Source: Eremophila alpestris peregrina (taxonomy: Eukaryota > Chordata > Aves > Passeriformes > Alaudidae). From it: a DNA stretch of 64,000 nucleotides. The notes under the pieces were generated by a model that was not told where the DNA came from, made no database searches, and worked only from the letters and a program-made list of their open reading frames with translations. Of this stretch, positions 48,751 to 61,801 are shown one piece after another. The DNA lies in contig WMCF01000032.1 of assembly GCA_009792885.1 (NCBI GenBank), positions 6,428,589 through 6,492,588 on the forward strand, read 5' to 3'. Position numbers and translations under genes: made by a program. The stretch's first letter is position 1. Every line of letters begins with the position of its first letter.

Positions 48751-51700
48751 TTTCAGGCTTCATCCAAACCTCCTGCCATCTTCCAAAAGAGAAAGACAAA
48801 AGACATCTTGAAAAAAGGAATGTTTTAAATTAACCATATTGGTCAATATGTTTTCCAAGTATTTTCCTTGAAGATTGCACTTCCATGTTGAATTGAACTT
48901 TTGAAACAGCAAGGGCAAAAAATAGTCTAAAAGCGAAAGTCAAAGGAATTAGCTGAGGTGTTCTTCTCTGCAGAGATGCCAAAGCTGTGTAGTTTCCAAA
49001 CCTTTTAACCTGTCTGGGATGGAAGCTTTAGGATCACAGATTGGCACCCTGAAGTCTCCTCTCCACCAGTTCACCCTGCCTATGGAGTAACACATCTGCC
49101 CACATCTGCCAAGGAACCCTTTGTCCCCTTGGAGACATCATCATCCTCACCTATCTGCTCTGTAATCACTGAGAACAGGAACCACTGTCCTGGAAGCAAG
49201 GACAACCACGTAGGGCTGGAGCTGGGCTGTGCTGGCCCCTGCTCCCTGGTCCCTTCATGGGAGCACCAGCTGAAGGTGGCTTTGCTCTAAGTGGTGGGGT
49301 GGAAAGGGGAAGAACCGTGGATTGCTCTGCCAGCTTTGCTCCTGCACTGGATATCCTCCATGGGGCAAGATGGGCAGTGAGGAACTACAGTGGTGGACTG
49401 GGAACTGGCAATTCCAGCTCCTTGGTTGTCCAATGCTGGAGGCTTTCCCTCCTCTCAGCTGCCTCCATTCTATTGTTTCCTTTTCCGGGACTCTGTGGAT
49501 GCTCCTTATGATCTTGGTGCTCTGTTGCCTTCTGCAGTCATCCACTGCCTTTCCCTGTCTGCCTTTCCCCAAATACTTTAACAAATGAGCTCATAGGAAG
49601 GCAAGACAGAAGATGAGAGATGAATTTCAGACCACAAGAAATGAACTCACAAATGAGAGTGTCTGCAAGCACCATCTGAAGAGCTGTGCTCATGCTCGTG
49701 GAGAACATCATGTGTGGCATGTGTTCAATCAAAGTAATCAATGGGGACCACGTTCTGAATATTATCTGCGTGCAACAGACTCCTTGGGAGGAAATTATGC
49801 AGCAATATTTAATGGTGGCAATGGTTCAGCAACTAAAATAAGGAAATTTTCCTCAAAACACCATCAACTTCTCATGGATAACTCCCAGATGGGACTGAGG
49901 GTAAAAAACCCTTTCATTAAAAAGCTATTCAGTTATGGTAAAACTGCCATATGTGGCTCACTGAGATTCTGATTGTCAGTGACTTCAGCTTGAAAGCTGC
50001 TGTGAAATCAGAAAACTACTTCCCATTTGAACAGGGGGGTGGAAATTGGTCCTTAGGGACCTGAAAGCACAGCTCGATCTCAAGCAGCTGAAGGTGTCTT
50101 GCAGCTGGATGTCTAGGTTAAGGTAATTGTCTAGACTTCTTTTATCATCAGTGAACAGAGAGACGTGCACCAACCCCCAGAGAGTGATTCATTCTTCCTG
50201 TCTTAAACATCTATTTTTGGATGGGATGAATTACACACTGGAGGTGTTCAACCTTCTCCACAGACTCTGGAGTCTGGATGATGAACTTGGCCTAGACACT
50301 TCACCTTTCCCATGCTGAAACAGGGAGTGCTCCACCAGAGAAGACAACTCAAGTTGTGCCAGTAGTGGTGGCAGGCTGGGAGCACTTGGCCAACACCTAC
50401 AGTGAGCAGACACAAGAGAAGCAGTTCCCTCAGCAGACTGGAGGTGGAAGAGGGGAAATCATCATAAGAACCCCCTGGAGTGATCTCAGTATTTGAAAAA
50501 GACCCGAGGACATGCTGGTGCCTGATTATCTCATCTAGTTCTTTTATGTCATGCAAAAAGTACAGATTACATCCAATTGCTTCCTAAATGTGACCTGAAA
50601 GTTGTAATTTTGCAGTCCTAGGAGGAAAGCAGGGACCAGTCTCTCAACTGAGTGCAGCCTTCCTAAAAGACCAAGCCTTTTACTGAGCTTGGGTTTTCCT
50701 GAGATTAGCAATTCCAAACTTCTACAAACCACCAATTTATTTCTGAGACACCACCTCTACTCTTCTACCCATCTTCTCAGTCTTGAACAGCCATGTCTTG
50801 CAATTTTAAGGGTTTGGTTAGAGGCCTGAGAGCTATTTTGCAGACAAAAGGTTTCATGTCTCTGTTTTGCCATAGTCCAGAGTCAATGCTAATAACCCAC
50901 ACTGCAAAGAATAAAATCCTATTGTGTTCCAGGAGTTACTTCTTGCTGTAAGTCTTCCATAAATAAATGAGATTATTACTTTCCACGACTTCAGTGGGAA
51001 CCAGTTTTAGTCCTCTCAGAAGACCAAGTTCTCAGTCCCAACTCAGGTTTTAGATCTTAGAGCCATCTAAGCCACCTCTTAGAGCCAAAACCTCTCCAGA
51101 TTCCACTCCTGCTATATAGCATGGGGCAAGTTACTTGTGCAAAACCCAGGATTTGGGAACTCTACAGGAAAACCAGAAATTACCATTTCAAAGATCAACA
51201 TGAGAAAATCAGATGGGGAACAAAATGGCAGGAGAAGTCACCAGAGGAAGGCCAGGCTGCCATCCATGTACAGCTTTCCAAAGGAAATGTTTGCAACTGG
51301 CTCTGAGTGGGGCACACTAATTGCAAAAAGTATGTCAGGACCCTTCTCCAAAGCCAACAAATGTGGAGGAAGAGTGGGAATAAAATTAATAAGGCAAAGA
51401 GTTGTGAGTGCTAAGTCACCAGGAGAGAGATTTGTGCTCTTTTCTGGGGTGTGCTACTGCCAGGAACAGGATGCAGCTGATGACAAAAAAGCCCATGGCT
51501 GGAAGCCAGAGGGTTCCTTGGGGGCCAGGGAAATGCCTTGGAGACTCCAGTTCTCTGCACCAATTGGCTTATACCTGTCGAAAAAGAATTCCCAGTATTT
51601 TTTTTTCCTGACTCATCTGGAAAATCAAGATGGATCATCCATATTTGCCAGGCTGCTCGCAGTGCTCGTGGGGACGTGTTCAAGGCAAGGCAGAGCAAGA

Positions 51701-52000
51701 CCTTCAGTGTGACACCAAAAGAAACACAAGAATGTGAAGGGAGCATCCATCTGTCCATCCAGAAACATGGAACACACAGGATTCTTGGAGCCTAAGTGAT
51801 ATAAATTACCCTCCTGTGAATATGACAGTCCAGCAGGACAGAAGCCAACTCTTAGTTTCTCCTTTCCGACTTGTTTTGTCTTTTCCCTCCTGCTTCAACC
51901 ACTGAGTTTCCTGGGAGAAATCTCTACACCTCTGCCTCAATTTTCCTCTATTTAAAAAGAGATTAATGTGACAGGGAAGTGTTGGAGATCCCTCAAGGAA
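48751..52000. other. Non-coding, no recognised element
   Basis: No gene supported. The plus-strand frames at 49613-49972 (119 codons) and 51137-51712 (191 codons) look slightly more protein-like than the rest but contain no domain I know. A stretch near 50980-51005 (GACTTCAGTGGGAACCAG) weakly resembles the fold-back repeat at 56.2 kb. Confidence 0.45.
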
Positions 52001-55000
52001 AGCCACCGCATGAGAGAATTTTCTATTTTAAATGGTGAGAAGTGCTGGCCAAATGCTGGTTCTTAAATACAGCTGGTGAATATATAAGGAAAATTGATTT
52101 TTGCAGAAGACTACATCATGTAAGTGAAAAGTCAATAATCATCTTCCACACCAGCATTTAAATATCTGAGCAAAAACACTCAAATAATGATATCCTTTGG
52201 GTTCAGATTGTTCACTGGAAAGAAGGGAACACACAGTATTAGCCTCAGTACTATGTTGACAGAGACACAAATGTCAGTTTGACCATCTTAAAAAAGACAT
52301 TTTAAAAGATATGAAATGAAGTGACTCATGATTACTCATGATGAAATTTTACATTAAGCAGTGAAAACTCTTATTTCAGGACGATCTTTGGGATTGCTAA
52401 CAATGTAAAGAAAATGCATTTTTGAAAAAGCTGCCTCCCTTGATAAGGAAACACAGAGACAGCCAGCTCCAAAGATGAACACTGTAACCTAAAAGTGGGA
52501 CAGAACGCTGAAGAGTCTAACAGAAATCTCAACAAATAACCAAGGGAAAAGGCAAAATCACAAATAAAAGTGGCCAAATGAGGCTTCCATGAAAGGGGCA
52601 GCAAGATAAAAGGGTTTGCCTTGCCTTATTACAAGGGAGTTTATATAAAGTACAAAAATATGGAAATTTTTCAGAACAAATGCAAAATTATTTTAATAAG
52701 AAGATATGGCTCAGTTTGGAAAAAAGAAAAAAAAAAAGCCCAAGATTACAGCATCATACCAATGGTGAAAGGGTTAATAACCATGTAATTTCTGGCAAAG
52801 GAATTAAATGTGACCAGCAGACTCTACAGCCTGGCAGCCCTGGTCAGGTGTTTGTTCACTTTCCCAGGAGAAAGATGCATTTCAACAAAGCTGAAATTTC
52901 TTATGAAGTGAATTAGTTCTGGCAAAAATCACATTTTAAAAGAATTAAGAATGTTTTGATAAATCAAACATTTCGTTTGCAAGACTTCAGGAGAATTTTT
53001 CATTTCTATTTTTATCACATAACAAAACCTTTAAACATTCATATCTAAATGACATTAAAATTAACCTGAAGTATGTTTTAATAATAACTTAATATTCTAC
53101 TCAGAATGCAACCAAGTGTCAAAATCTTGTATTTCCCTGCAAGGTACAAATTTTTCTATTATCTCTCTGTTAAATTTTCAGCCTTGCCAGCTATTTATTC
53201 CAGAATCTCTCCTGTAACATAAGAAAAAGGCAGATTCTTGAAACCCTTAGGTATGTTGTTGTTATTCTAATGTGAAAACAAAAGGAAATCTATAAGCAAA
53301 TATATCTGCAGCCCTCAGCATCAGATCAAAATATGAGCATCAGGACTGTAAGTCTGCTAAACACCCTTGGAGTGCAGTGAACTGCATTCACCCAGCTTAG
53401 GTGAAGAAACAGGAATTTAAAAATACTTTTGGGTACAGGAACAGCACCTGACTTTGTAGAGTGGCCATTCTTTGTGAGCCTTCCTCTTTATCACTTCAGT
53501 CTGGATTATATTTAGAGATGCTATAAATATCATCTGTTTAATCAAATGAAAAAAAATATTTTGATAGATCATTCACTGGTTTGTTCTCCCCCAAAGAAAG
53601 GCTGCCGATAAGACTGTCTGCTTTCACTGCATCTGTTCACTTGGCAGGAAAAAAATAATTTCTGTGGAAACATTGCAAAAACCTACCCCTTCTACCCAGA
53701 TGCTCCATTTCCATATTTCTGATGCCATCCTTGCCTGCAACCACTTCTTTAGATTTACATGAATTAGCTGGTGTAGGACAGACACCAGACTACAAAGTGC
53801 TCACAAAGTAACGATCGCTTTTGATGATGACTTTGGAAGTTCAATGGAATCTCTTGTCCATGTACAAAAATAAACATTTATGGGATGGGTTTAATACACC
53901 TGAAAGTTTCATCCCATACGGCGCTTTGACATAAGTTTCAGGATGAGACTGCAATGTAGAACAAAGTACACAGGTTCCAACCAGGCAGCAATTTGCATGA
54001 GCTTCTTCCTTCCTCACCTCCCCTCATTCTTAGGGTTACTTCTGCAGCTGTCCAAGATTTCTTTGGCACTTCAAAAAAAAAAGTCCAACTACAGTTATAC
54101 AGACTTTTTTGGGTAATAAAACTGAGTCAAAAATCAACCTCAAAACTCCTTAGAGAAAACTAATATTAAGCTTTGAGTTAAAGTATTAACCAGAAGAACA
54201 ACACAAATTTAGGAAATAAATTAGGAATAATTTGTATCTAATCCAAACTGGAGACTCTTTCTAACTCTTTAGGTCTTTCCACGACCAAGCTAAAGGAATC
54301 AACCAACAAGAAAAGCCTGCAGCCCTGTTCTGGCTCACCAGTCAATTGTACTGATACAAAGTTTGTACAAGGCAGAGAGCATGGGGAAATTAACCTTTTG
54401 ATCTCAGGGAATTGGCAAAAGATGCAATAAAATGCAATTTTCCACAATTATGATCCTTCTATTTTCTCCTACAGCACACTTCTAGGAACACAGCCTCGAA
54501 GATTACACAAAGCACTTAGGATTTGTAAGATAATAATGATTATATGGTGCAGCCAGGGAGGAGGATTTCACCTCTTATTACCAAGCTTAAAAGAGAGGTT
54601 CTAATTCTGCAGAAGTTTGATGGTAAATTCTCAGTCTTCTGGAGCACAGTGGCAGGCAGGAGAGCAGAAAAACCCCATATTTGTCACAGTTTCTAGGCTG
54701 TTCTACAGCATCAAGTTCTAACTGCTGTCAACATTTTTTGCAGATGCCAAGGAACAGGTAGTAAAAGACAAAAATAAATCAGAAAAACAATGAAAATGAA
54801 CTACAGTGAGAGGGTTCTTTTTGCCAATACCCCTTATCATGCAACTGTGCACGAACAGTCATACTGTAATAAACCATGTGACCAGGAGAATTCTGCAGCC
54901 ATTAGACAAAAACTCTTGGTAAAATCCTTGCAAGGTCTGAATTAAAAAATAAGCCCATCAAGATAAAAGCAATTGCTTTCCAAATGGCCAGGCAAAAATG

Positions 55001-55080
55001 GGTTGATAGAACATGATCAAGTAGCTATTGCATGTAATTTGATGGCAAGTCTGTATAAAACTTAATATAGCCTCTATTGT
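52000..55080. other. AT-rich gene desert segment
   Basis: A/T content rises clearly here compared with the left half of the window, and between about 52920 and 54240 there is no frame of 60 codons on either strand. Short A runs (for example 54073-54082) and many AATAAA words occur, but no exon, tRNA or repeat family is recognised. An AT-rich window of this kind could hold lncRNA or regulatory sequence. Confidence 0.5.
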
Positions 55081-56160
55081 GCTTCTTCCAGATTATGCTC
55101 TTGATGTAACTGGCTTGTGAGTAGTGCTGGAGAAACTGCAATGGGGAAAGGCATTTCCAACATGTAATTTGGTTTTGTCCTAAAATACAGACATATTGTC
55201 AGGAAATAGTAACTGTTACCAAAAATACTGCTGGAATGAAAAATACTGTGGTTTTTTTTTTTCCAGTGGAAATGATCTTGGGAGAAGAAAATACCAAAAT
55301 AGCCCACACTAAAACACGAAGTCCCTGCAAGAAGAACGTGCCCTGATTCAGCAAAACAGGTAAGAAGAATGTGTTCATGCCAAGGGAGTTCTGCCCAGTG
55401 GAAATCATTTGTGTATGACAATTTTAAGTATGTTTATGTCCCCTTGAAGTCAGCTGGATGCATAATGCTCCACTAAATTGGGGGGTAGTAGGGAACTTTC
55501 CCCTTCCCATGGCATCAAGTATTGGGGAAAACAAAGACCTGAGAACTTCATTCATCTGGAAGAAAAAAACAAAGTGAAGAGCTGTAAAGCCCTGCAGCAC
55601 CTTTTCCCTGCATAACTCACAGCAAGAGAGGAGCAGAGGAACAGATCATTTAAGATGCATCTGCTCACTTGCAGATGTTGATAACCCATGGGATGTTCTT
55701 GGTTTTTGCCTTGTCCTGGTGCCAGCAGAGGCGACCAGAACCTCTTTGGACCCTCCCAGATGAGGAAAACTGAAGTGTAAGGACAGAATTTAAGGAATCA
55801 CTTCTACTCCAACTCATGATCATGTGTAGCCTTGACACAGTTTGGAGTTTTGTGTCACAAAACCACAATTTGTGCCATTTTTGTGTCATTCAGATCTGAA
55901 CTTTCAGTGTGAGGCGTGAAGCACCTCTCCTGCCCAAGGCTGCAGTCTGTGACCCTTCCTCAAACAAAAGCAGAGCTGCTCTCACTTCGACTCTTGAAAG
56001 ACAGGTCCTTAAATACTTACCTCAGAATCTGGATTTTCATTTTTGGCTCTTTGATCTTTTTCTTTTTTGTTTTTTTGGGTTTTTTTTCCCTCTTTACTCA
56101 TTCTGGAGTATTTAGTCTCATCCCACAGCTCCTGAGTGGATGTGTTAAGAATAAAATAAC
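55081..56160. other. Non-coding with splice-donor-like sites
   Basis: Contains a plus-strand CAGGTAAGAAG at about 55358 and a minus-strand GAG/GTAAGTAT donor match at 56013-56023 (exon side at 56021 and up). A T- and TTTTG-rich tract lies at 56056-56095. No exon can be delimited. Confidence 0.4.
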
Positions 56161-56166
56161 AACAAG

Positions 56167-56280
56167 GGGTGGGATTTTTCCAAAGCACTCAGCATCGGGC
56201 CAGACTCCATTCTCTTTGAAGTCAGCAGGAGTTTTATTACCAACTTCAATGGGAGCAGTTAAGCCAATGCTGCACATTGT
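56167..56280. repeat. Palindromic fold-back repeat (ancient amniote MITE-like)
   Basis: The left arm (about 56186-56235: GCACTCAGCATCGGGCCA then TCTCTTTGAAGTCAGCAGGA) and right arm (about 56231-56278: ACTTCAATGGGAGCAGTTAA then GCCAATGCTGCACATTG) are imperfect reverse complements over roughly 45-50 bases. The words TGACTTCAATGGGAGC and CCAATGCTGAG are familiar to me from a repeat common in reptile and bird genomes. I cannot name its database entry. Its structure suggests a non-autonomous DNA transposon. Confidence 0.55.
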
Positions 56281-57519
56281 GAACGTGCATATTCATGAAG
56301 CAAGTAGGATTTGCTAATGGAACACGGATTCAAACGGCTGATAAGATTTTAAGTGAAAAAGCTGCTTGAAAAAAAAAAACCAGAAAAAGCAAAAAAACCC
56401 ACCCCAAGTAGTTCCATGAGCATCAGAACTAGGAAATCCTACTTTCTTTGAGCTTGATTGACTCAGGCACTGGGAAGGGGCATGTGCTGATTGAAGTCCT
56501 TCCTGTGGGTGGGGTGCTGAGATTTGTGCTCTCTCCCAAATGGATTCACCGGCATCAAATAAAGGCTCAGCACAACATGGCAGCTTTTTCCTCAGTAGAA
56601 GTAGGGCATCTCTCTTCTACCTTTGCCTGTCTGCTCAAACCTTGAGGGAACTTGCTATTTTTGAGACTGCTACCCCCTATCAAATTCGGCTGGAGTTGGA
56701 TAATGCACTTAAAAGTTGTGAGGCATATACACACAGGTATAAACACACTCCATGTGAGCATGAAATCCATGTTTTTGCAGGATCTGCAGGAAGGCAGATG
56801 TTAAAACTGCTCAGAATCAAGTTTTGAGGCAAGGAAAAGGATGTGTTCAGAGCAGTTGAACAGCAAACAGCCTCAGATGGATGAACCACACCCCTCTGAG
56901 AATCTCAGCTATGGAGAAGGTGCTAAGGAAAGGGCAGTCCTTGAGGAAAGAAGAAGACAACAATTTGGTCCTTCAGGGGAATTAGAAAAATGACTGCTGA
57001 GACAAAAGTACATTCCAGATAAGAAACTGGCATATATAAACGTGACAAATTGCTCAAAGTACTCAAAATGTCTAAAAAATATACAGGGCTTGAAAGGGTG
57101 CAGGATTTCTGGGTGAGGAACTGCACTTCTGGAAAGCCAGGGCATTTCCATGCTGGAAATCCAAAGCATCTTTGGCTGCACAAAGGAAATGAAAGGAAGC
57201 AGCAACACTGACTGGTCCCTTTGGCATCTGGGCTAAAGCAACCCAAGAGGAAGACAGAGAGAGTTGGACACAGTCCCCAAACTCCTTTCATATAGGAATC
57301 CAGACTCCCAGGAACAAAGCCTGGCAGTGGATGGGCCTTCCCTTCCAAGAGCAGCCCGTTGCCAGCCCAGGTGCTCACATGCACTGTCACTGCCTTTGGC
57401 ACCAGGGGTGTCCAAAGAACAGGATCAATTCTCTCCCCACCCCACAATTTCCACACCGCTGACAACTGAGAAAACAATTCAAGAGGGAATTCAAAGGATC
57501 TGTTGAAATTTCAGCGAGG
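56281..57519. other. Non-coding, no recognised element
   Basis: Ordinary sequence. A minus-strand frame of 184 codons (56923-57477) is open but domain-free and overlaps other frames. Confidence 0.5.
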
Positions 57520-57690
57520 AAATCTGAGTGAGCATATGTAAATAGAAAGAATGAGTAGCACATAATTACATCAAATTGTTACTTAGCAAGGGAAGTAAAT
57601 AACTCAAAATATGCAGAGCAAAAAATGGCAATGAATTAGAACTAATTACTTAAGGCTAATTAAAATAAGAATGGCTTGAATTGAAATATG
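57520..57690. promoter_or_regulatory. Candidate AT-rich homeodomain-site cluster
   Basis: Repeated ATTA/TAAT words (CATAATTACATC, GAATTAGAACTAATTAC, AAGGCTAATTAAAATAAG) in about 170 bases without frames or known repeats. Enhancer function is inference from motif density only. Confidence 0.25.
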
Positions 57691-58012
57691 TTAATAGCAT
57701 TGAACCTGCCTTCTACCAAGGAATTTCAATAGAAGTGATAATGTCACTTCAACCTTCACCTGACAGGGGGAGGAAATTTGGAGGGATTTGGAGCTCGTGG
57801 CTGCTTGGGCGTACTGACCACAGCAATGCATTATTTATGATGGAATGGACTGGATTTTTCTGTCAGGTGCAGGTCTCCTGGTCATGGGTGGAAAGAGGTT
57901 TTTCTTGGATAATGGATGTGAAGTGGAGAAAATACTGTGACAGGCAAAAGCTAAATCCCTCGAAGACGAATAGATCCTGAGGTACCTCTCCATGCTGGGA
58001 AGTGCTACGGTT

Positions 58013-58120
58013 GAAGAGAGAAAAAGAGAAAGGCATGGAGATAATGAGATCACAAAGAAGGAAAGAGAAAGAGGCAACAAGAGAGACTGAGGGAGCGAGG
58101 GATGAAATAGATAGGGAAAG
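58013..58120. repeat. Polypurine tract
   Basis: 108 bases with only 15 pyrimidines, made of GAGAGAAAAAG, GGAAAGAGAAAGAGG and similar words. It is capable of unusual structures such as triplex DNA. No periodic unit is evident. Confidence 0.8.
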
Positions 58121-59845
58121 CTTAGAGCCATGACAAATCATCACCAGCTTCAATTACACGAGCCTGCTGGGCTATGAAATCTGCCAAAGGTCACTGGATT
58201 CCTGTCTTTGCAACTAAAAACCAAGTGGCTTTGCTGGTTCCACCCCACAGGCCCGACTGTCTGGTGGGAGTGCCCAGGGACCAGCAGCTTTGCTGATGGC
58301 TGAAGGTACCTGCACAGGCTGCAGGGCACTAACAAGGTCCAGGGAGCACAGACAGCCCCAGTTAGGAGATGATCGTGTCAGAGCCATGCACCAACTCCCA
58401 GCACTTTGCCAGCACATCAAAGTGCTCCTGTGCCAGCAACTCGAGCCCTGCCAGAGAGCAGGGGGAAACCAGCAGCAGCAGGAAAGCATGGTTCAGCACC
58501 TTCTTGCCATGCCACAGAGCCCAGCTTGTGCTCCACCACCACCCTGTGCAGGTTTATGCCCCAACAGACCCTCAGCCACTGATCCCAGCAGATTTGGATC
58601 CCTGCTGGGCACAGACAGAGCTGGTTCAGTGGCAGCATCTACACATGGAGAAATCCTGATCTTCTGCCACAAGCAGGGACTGCTCTGGCTGTGCACCACG
58701 CTCTGGGGCTCACCCTTGGTGCTGAGCTGGGCATAAAGCTCTCCCTGCTCCTGCAGGAGCCAAGCTGTTAGCTGGGTTTACTGCCTCACTCTTTCCAGTC
58801 CCTCTGGTTCACATTGGAGGTGAAAACCTCTTAACCCTCTCACAGCCCTGGGATTCCCATAAAACCCATGAGCTCCTCATCCCAGCACTCTGCATGAACA
58901 GGGGGCACACAGAGGATGGAGGGTGGGATATGGCAGCAGTGCAGCCTTTCCACTTTCACTTCATCTCCTGGGCTGGCTTTTGAGCCAACTGAAGGAGAAG
59001 CTGGTGCCAGGCTTGCTGCCAGCTGATGAATCCAACTGGATTCATCTTGGATCTGTGCATCTGAGAGAGCTGTAAAGCCAAAGCACGGCTGGGCTCTGCC
59101 CAGCCGGTATGGGATGCTGTGAAATATCAGAGAGGTGCTGCAGCTCCAGAGGCACTGCTCAACCTTCCCAGCATGGACCAGCTGCTGAGCCTGGACTGCA
59201 AAGCCAGTCAGGGGCAACAGACTGGCTCTGAGGCAATGGGAACAAGCCTTGGATTGATTGCCTGAACTACAGGCTGTGAGCTACTGATGACCAACCCCTC
59301 AGAGGTCCATTTGTACTGAATGCCAGCCAGGGTGGGTGATGGTGGGACACACCCTTGGAAAATGTCACTGTACTGAGCACCAGGGCTCTACTCTGAGCAA
59401 TGCTGGTGGCTGTGATGTTATTCCTATTGCTCCAGTCTCCTTCAAGAGGAAAAACATTGCTTGGAAAACCAGAGCTCAGACTTGCTGCTCCTCCTGTGCA
59501 CGGAAGAGCTGTGGCAGGCCAGAAGAGGCTCCTGTGAGGCTGCTGCCAAAATCCTGACATCGCTGTCACTGCCCTGCCTGACCCTCTGCCTTCCAGGGAG
59601 GGAAGCCCTGTCACTGGTGAGGACGCTGCCTCGGCAGACACAAGCACTCTGCTGAAAGACATTTCCTCTTTGTTTCTCTGCTCGGTGTAATGAATCCTGC
59701 CTCCCACTCAGATCTGCTAAGTAAGAGGAGTTACTGTGAGTAATCCCCACTTCGGCGTCTTCGGCTGTAATCGCAGAGAAATCACATTAGCTTTTTTTTC
59801 TAGGACAAGGAGAAATTCATCAAATTGCAATCCGGGGAGAGCACA

Positions 59846-59850
<5 letters not shown>
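58121..59850. other. Non-coding, no recognised element
   Basis: Mixed sequence with spurious frames such as 148 codons at 58290-58736. Nothing recognised. Confidence 0.5.

Positions 59851-59876
<26 letters not shown>
59851..59876. repeat. (GA)13 microsatellite
   Basis: Thirteen uninterrupted GA dinucleotides after CACACACAA. Probably polymorphic in length. Confidence 0.97.
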
Positions 59877-59883
<7 letters not shown>

Positions 59884-59973
59884 CGACACGCACGTACCCT
59901 GCAAAAAAATCCCAAAGTTGACATTTACATTTCAAACACTTATAACAGCTAAACAAATAACAGTAATTATACT

Positions 59974-59981
59974 ATTTGCAT
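59974..59981. promoter_or_regulatory. POU octamer ATTTGCAT
   Basis: A perfect octamer in the AT-rich stretch between two microsatellites. A single 8-mer is weak evidence. Confidence 0.2.
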
Positions 59982-60021
59982 ACTTTGTTAAATAATTGTT
60001 TGTTAGGTAAAGGCAGCCTGC

Positions 60022-60052
60022 GTGTGTGTCTGTGTGTGTCTGTGTCTGTGTG
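60022..60052. repeat. (GT)n interrupted microsatellite
   Basis: GT runs interrupted three times by CT (GTGTGTGTCTGTGTGTGTCT and on). Confidence 0.9.
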
Positions 60053-61800
60053 CAAGGAGCAGATGCCTGAAGCCCCAGGAAGCAGAACAGCTGCTGCTTC
60101 CCTTCCCAGGTGACCTGTTTGCTTTACAGAATGGTGACAAGCGACCCAAAGCACTGGATGTGCTGATACAGGGAGCACAGAGGCATGGGGCAGGAGGCCC
60201 TTGGGTGAGGAGGACGAGGACCATGAGCTAGGATCCTGCTGCTCAGCACCCACATCACCCTCCTGGCCACAGGGACGAGCTGAGTGCTTTGGACATGAGC
60301 ACTAGCACTTGAGGAGGTGAAGCTCCAATGCTCTGAGCACGAATTAAGGATGGCAGAAACACAGCCAAGAAGGAGAGCTGTGGAAAAAAGCAGGGGAAGG
60401 CACAGAAGCTGGACAGAGGGAGGCTCCCCAACTTGCTGAACACCCCTCTGACGATGATGCCTGACTCAGAGCCCACAAACTGTCTCCTGGCTGGCCATTT
60501 CCCTTTGCTCCTGCAAAAGCATCTCAGCTTTCAACCCTTTCTGCTCAGCTCCTCGAGCAGACAGCTAATTGAAGGGCTTTTCTTTCATTTCTAGTACAGA
60601 AAACCCACTAAATGCCTTTTAATCTGCCCAGCTTTCCCCATGACTGGCTCTGCCTATCCGCTCACCGCTCCTATCCCATTGGTTTGGGATTTTTCTTAAT
60701 AGACTCGAATGATGCAAACTGGTGGAGAGAGGAGAAGCCTTCTGCCTCTCCTCACATGGTCAGAAAAGGTGGAGCAGAGCCAGAGCCACTGCATCTTTTC
60801 ACACCTGGGTGGAACCAGGTCAGGCAGCTAATGCATTTCTCAGGCTCAGTGGCTACTTGTTGGAGACACACAAATGCTGCTCGGCTGCCTGAGTGCTGGA
60901 GGCTGGGAGGAAAAAAATCCAGCAAGAGAACATATGTGTTGGAGGGCTGAGAGGGATGTAGTGCCAGGAAAGAGAAAAGTGATGCACACACGGAGAGAGC
61001 TCAGCTCTGTGCAGCAGGAAGAGATGCAGAATGAATAAAAGGCTCCATGGGTTTGAAGCTGCCCCTCATAAGTAAAGAGTGGAGGGTTCATCAGCCATAA
61101 CAGTGAGTGGTCATGCCCTGTTCATGGGTGAAATCCCAGCTCCAGAGGTTAAAATTGCCCCTCAATCTGGGAGCAAACCCCTGCTCACTCTGACCCCTCA
61201 CCCAGGCAGTTTGTCCCCCACAAGCAACAGCAGGAAAATCACAGTCCCAAGGAGGAGCCCAGGCATTCACTGGCTCTGATCTGTGCAGCTCAGATTTTTA
61301 AGTGTACAACTAAGGGCATCCCATGGGGCTGGAGAAGAGAAATGCTCCAAAATAACCATTCTCCCCTCAGAATATTTTCACTGGAAACGTTTATATTTAC
61401 CCTTCAGAAAAAAAACTTTTTCCTTATTTTTTTCTTTAAGTTGAAAGAACATTTTCCAGTTCAGCTCTTGTTCTTTCAAGTAGAAATGTTCACTTTTCTT
61501 TAATGACTTCTTTCTCCCCCACTACTTTGCTTTTTATTTGGAGTTAAAAAAAAAGGAGATGAGGAATGGAAAACTAACAAAACCAGAATTAAATTTTTCA
61601 CATGAGTTTCAAATAACTTGAAAAAAAATTTTAAGCTTTATGAGTGATTTTGAAGGATGCAAGAGCTTTAAGCAAACTTTTCTATGTAGGTCAAAATAAC
61701 TTCTTCCCAGGGTTAAAAAAAAAAAGTCTAAACAAAAACTTAGTGTGGGTGAAACAATGTGGATCAGCTCTATATAAAAGCTTTGCCACAACTGCCTGTG
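60053..61800. other. Non-coding, no recognised element
   Basis: Mixed sequence turning AT-rich after about 61.35 kb. A-runs lie near 61544-61552 and 61717-61726. No gene or repeat family recognised. Confidence 0.5.
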
Positions 61801-61801
61801 C

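Noticed and set aside
49613..49972. Plus-strand 119-codon frame that looked somewhat protein-like
   Set aside because: I considered a decayed retrogene, but no domain or known protein comes to mind and there is no tail or duplication flanking it.
51137..51712. Plus-strand 191-codon frame
   Set aside because: No domain; runs through a T homopolymer near the end; an overlapping frame is open on the same strand.
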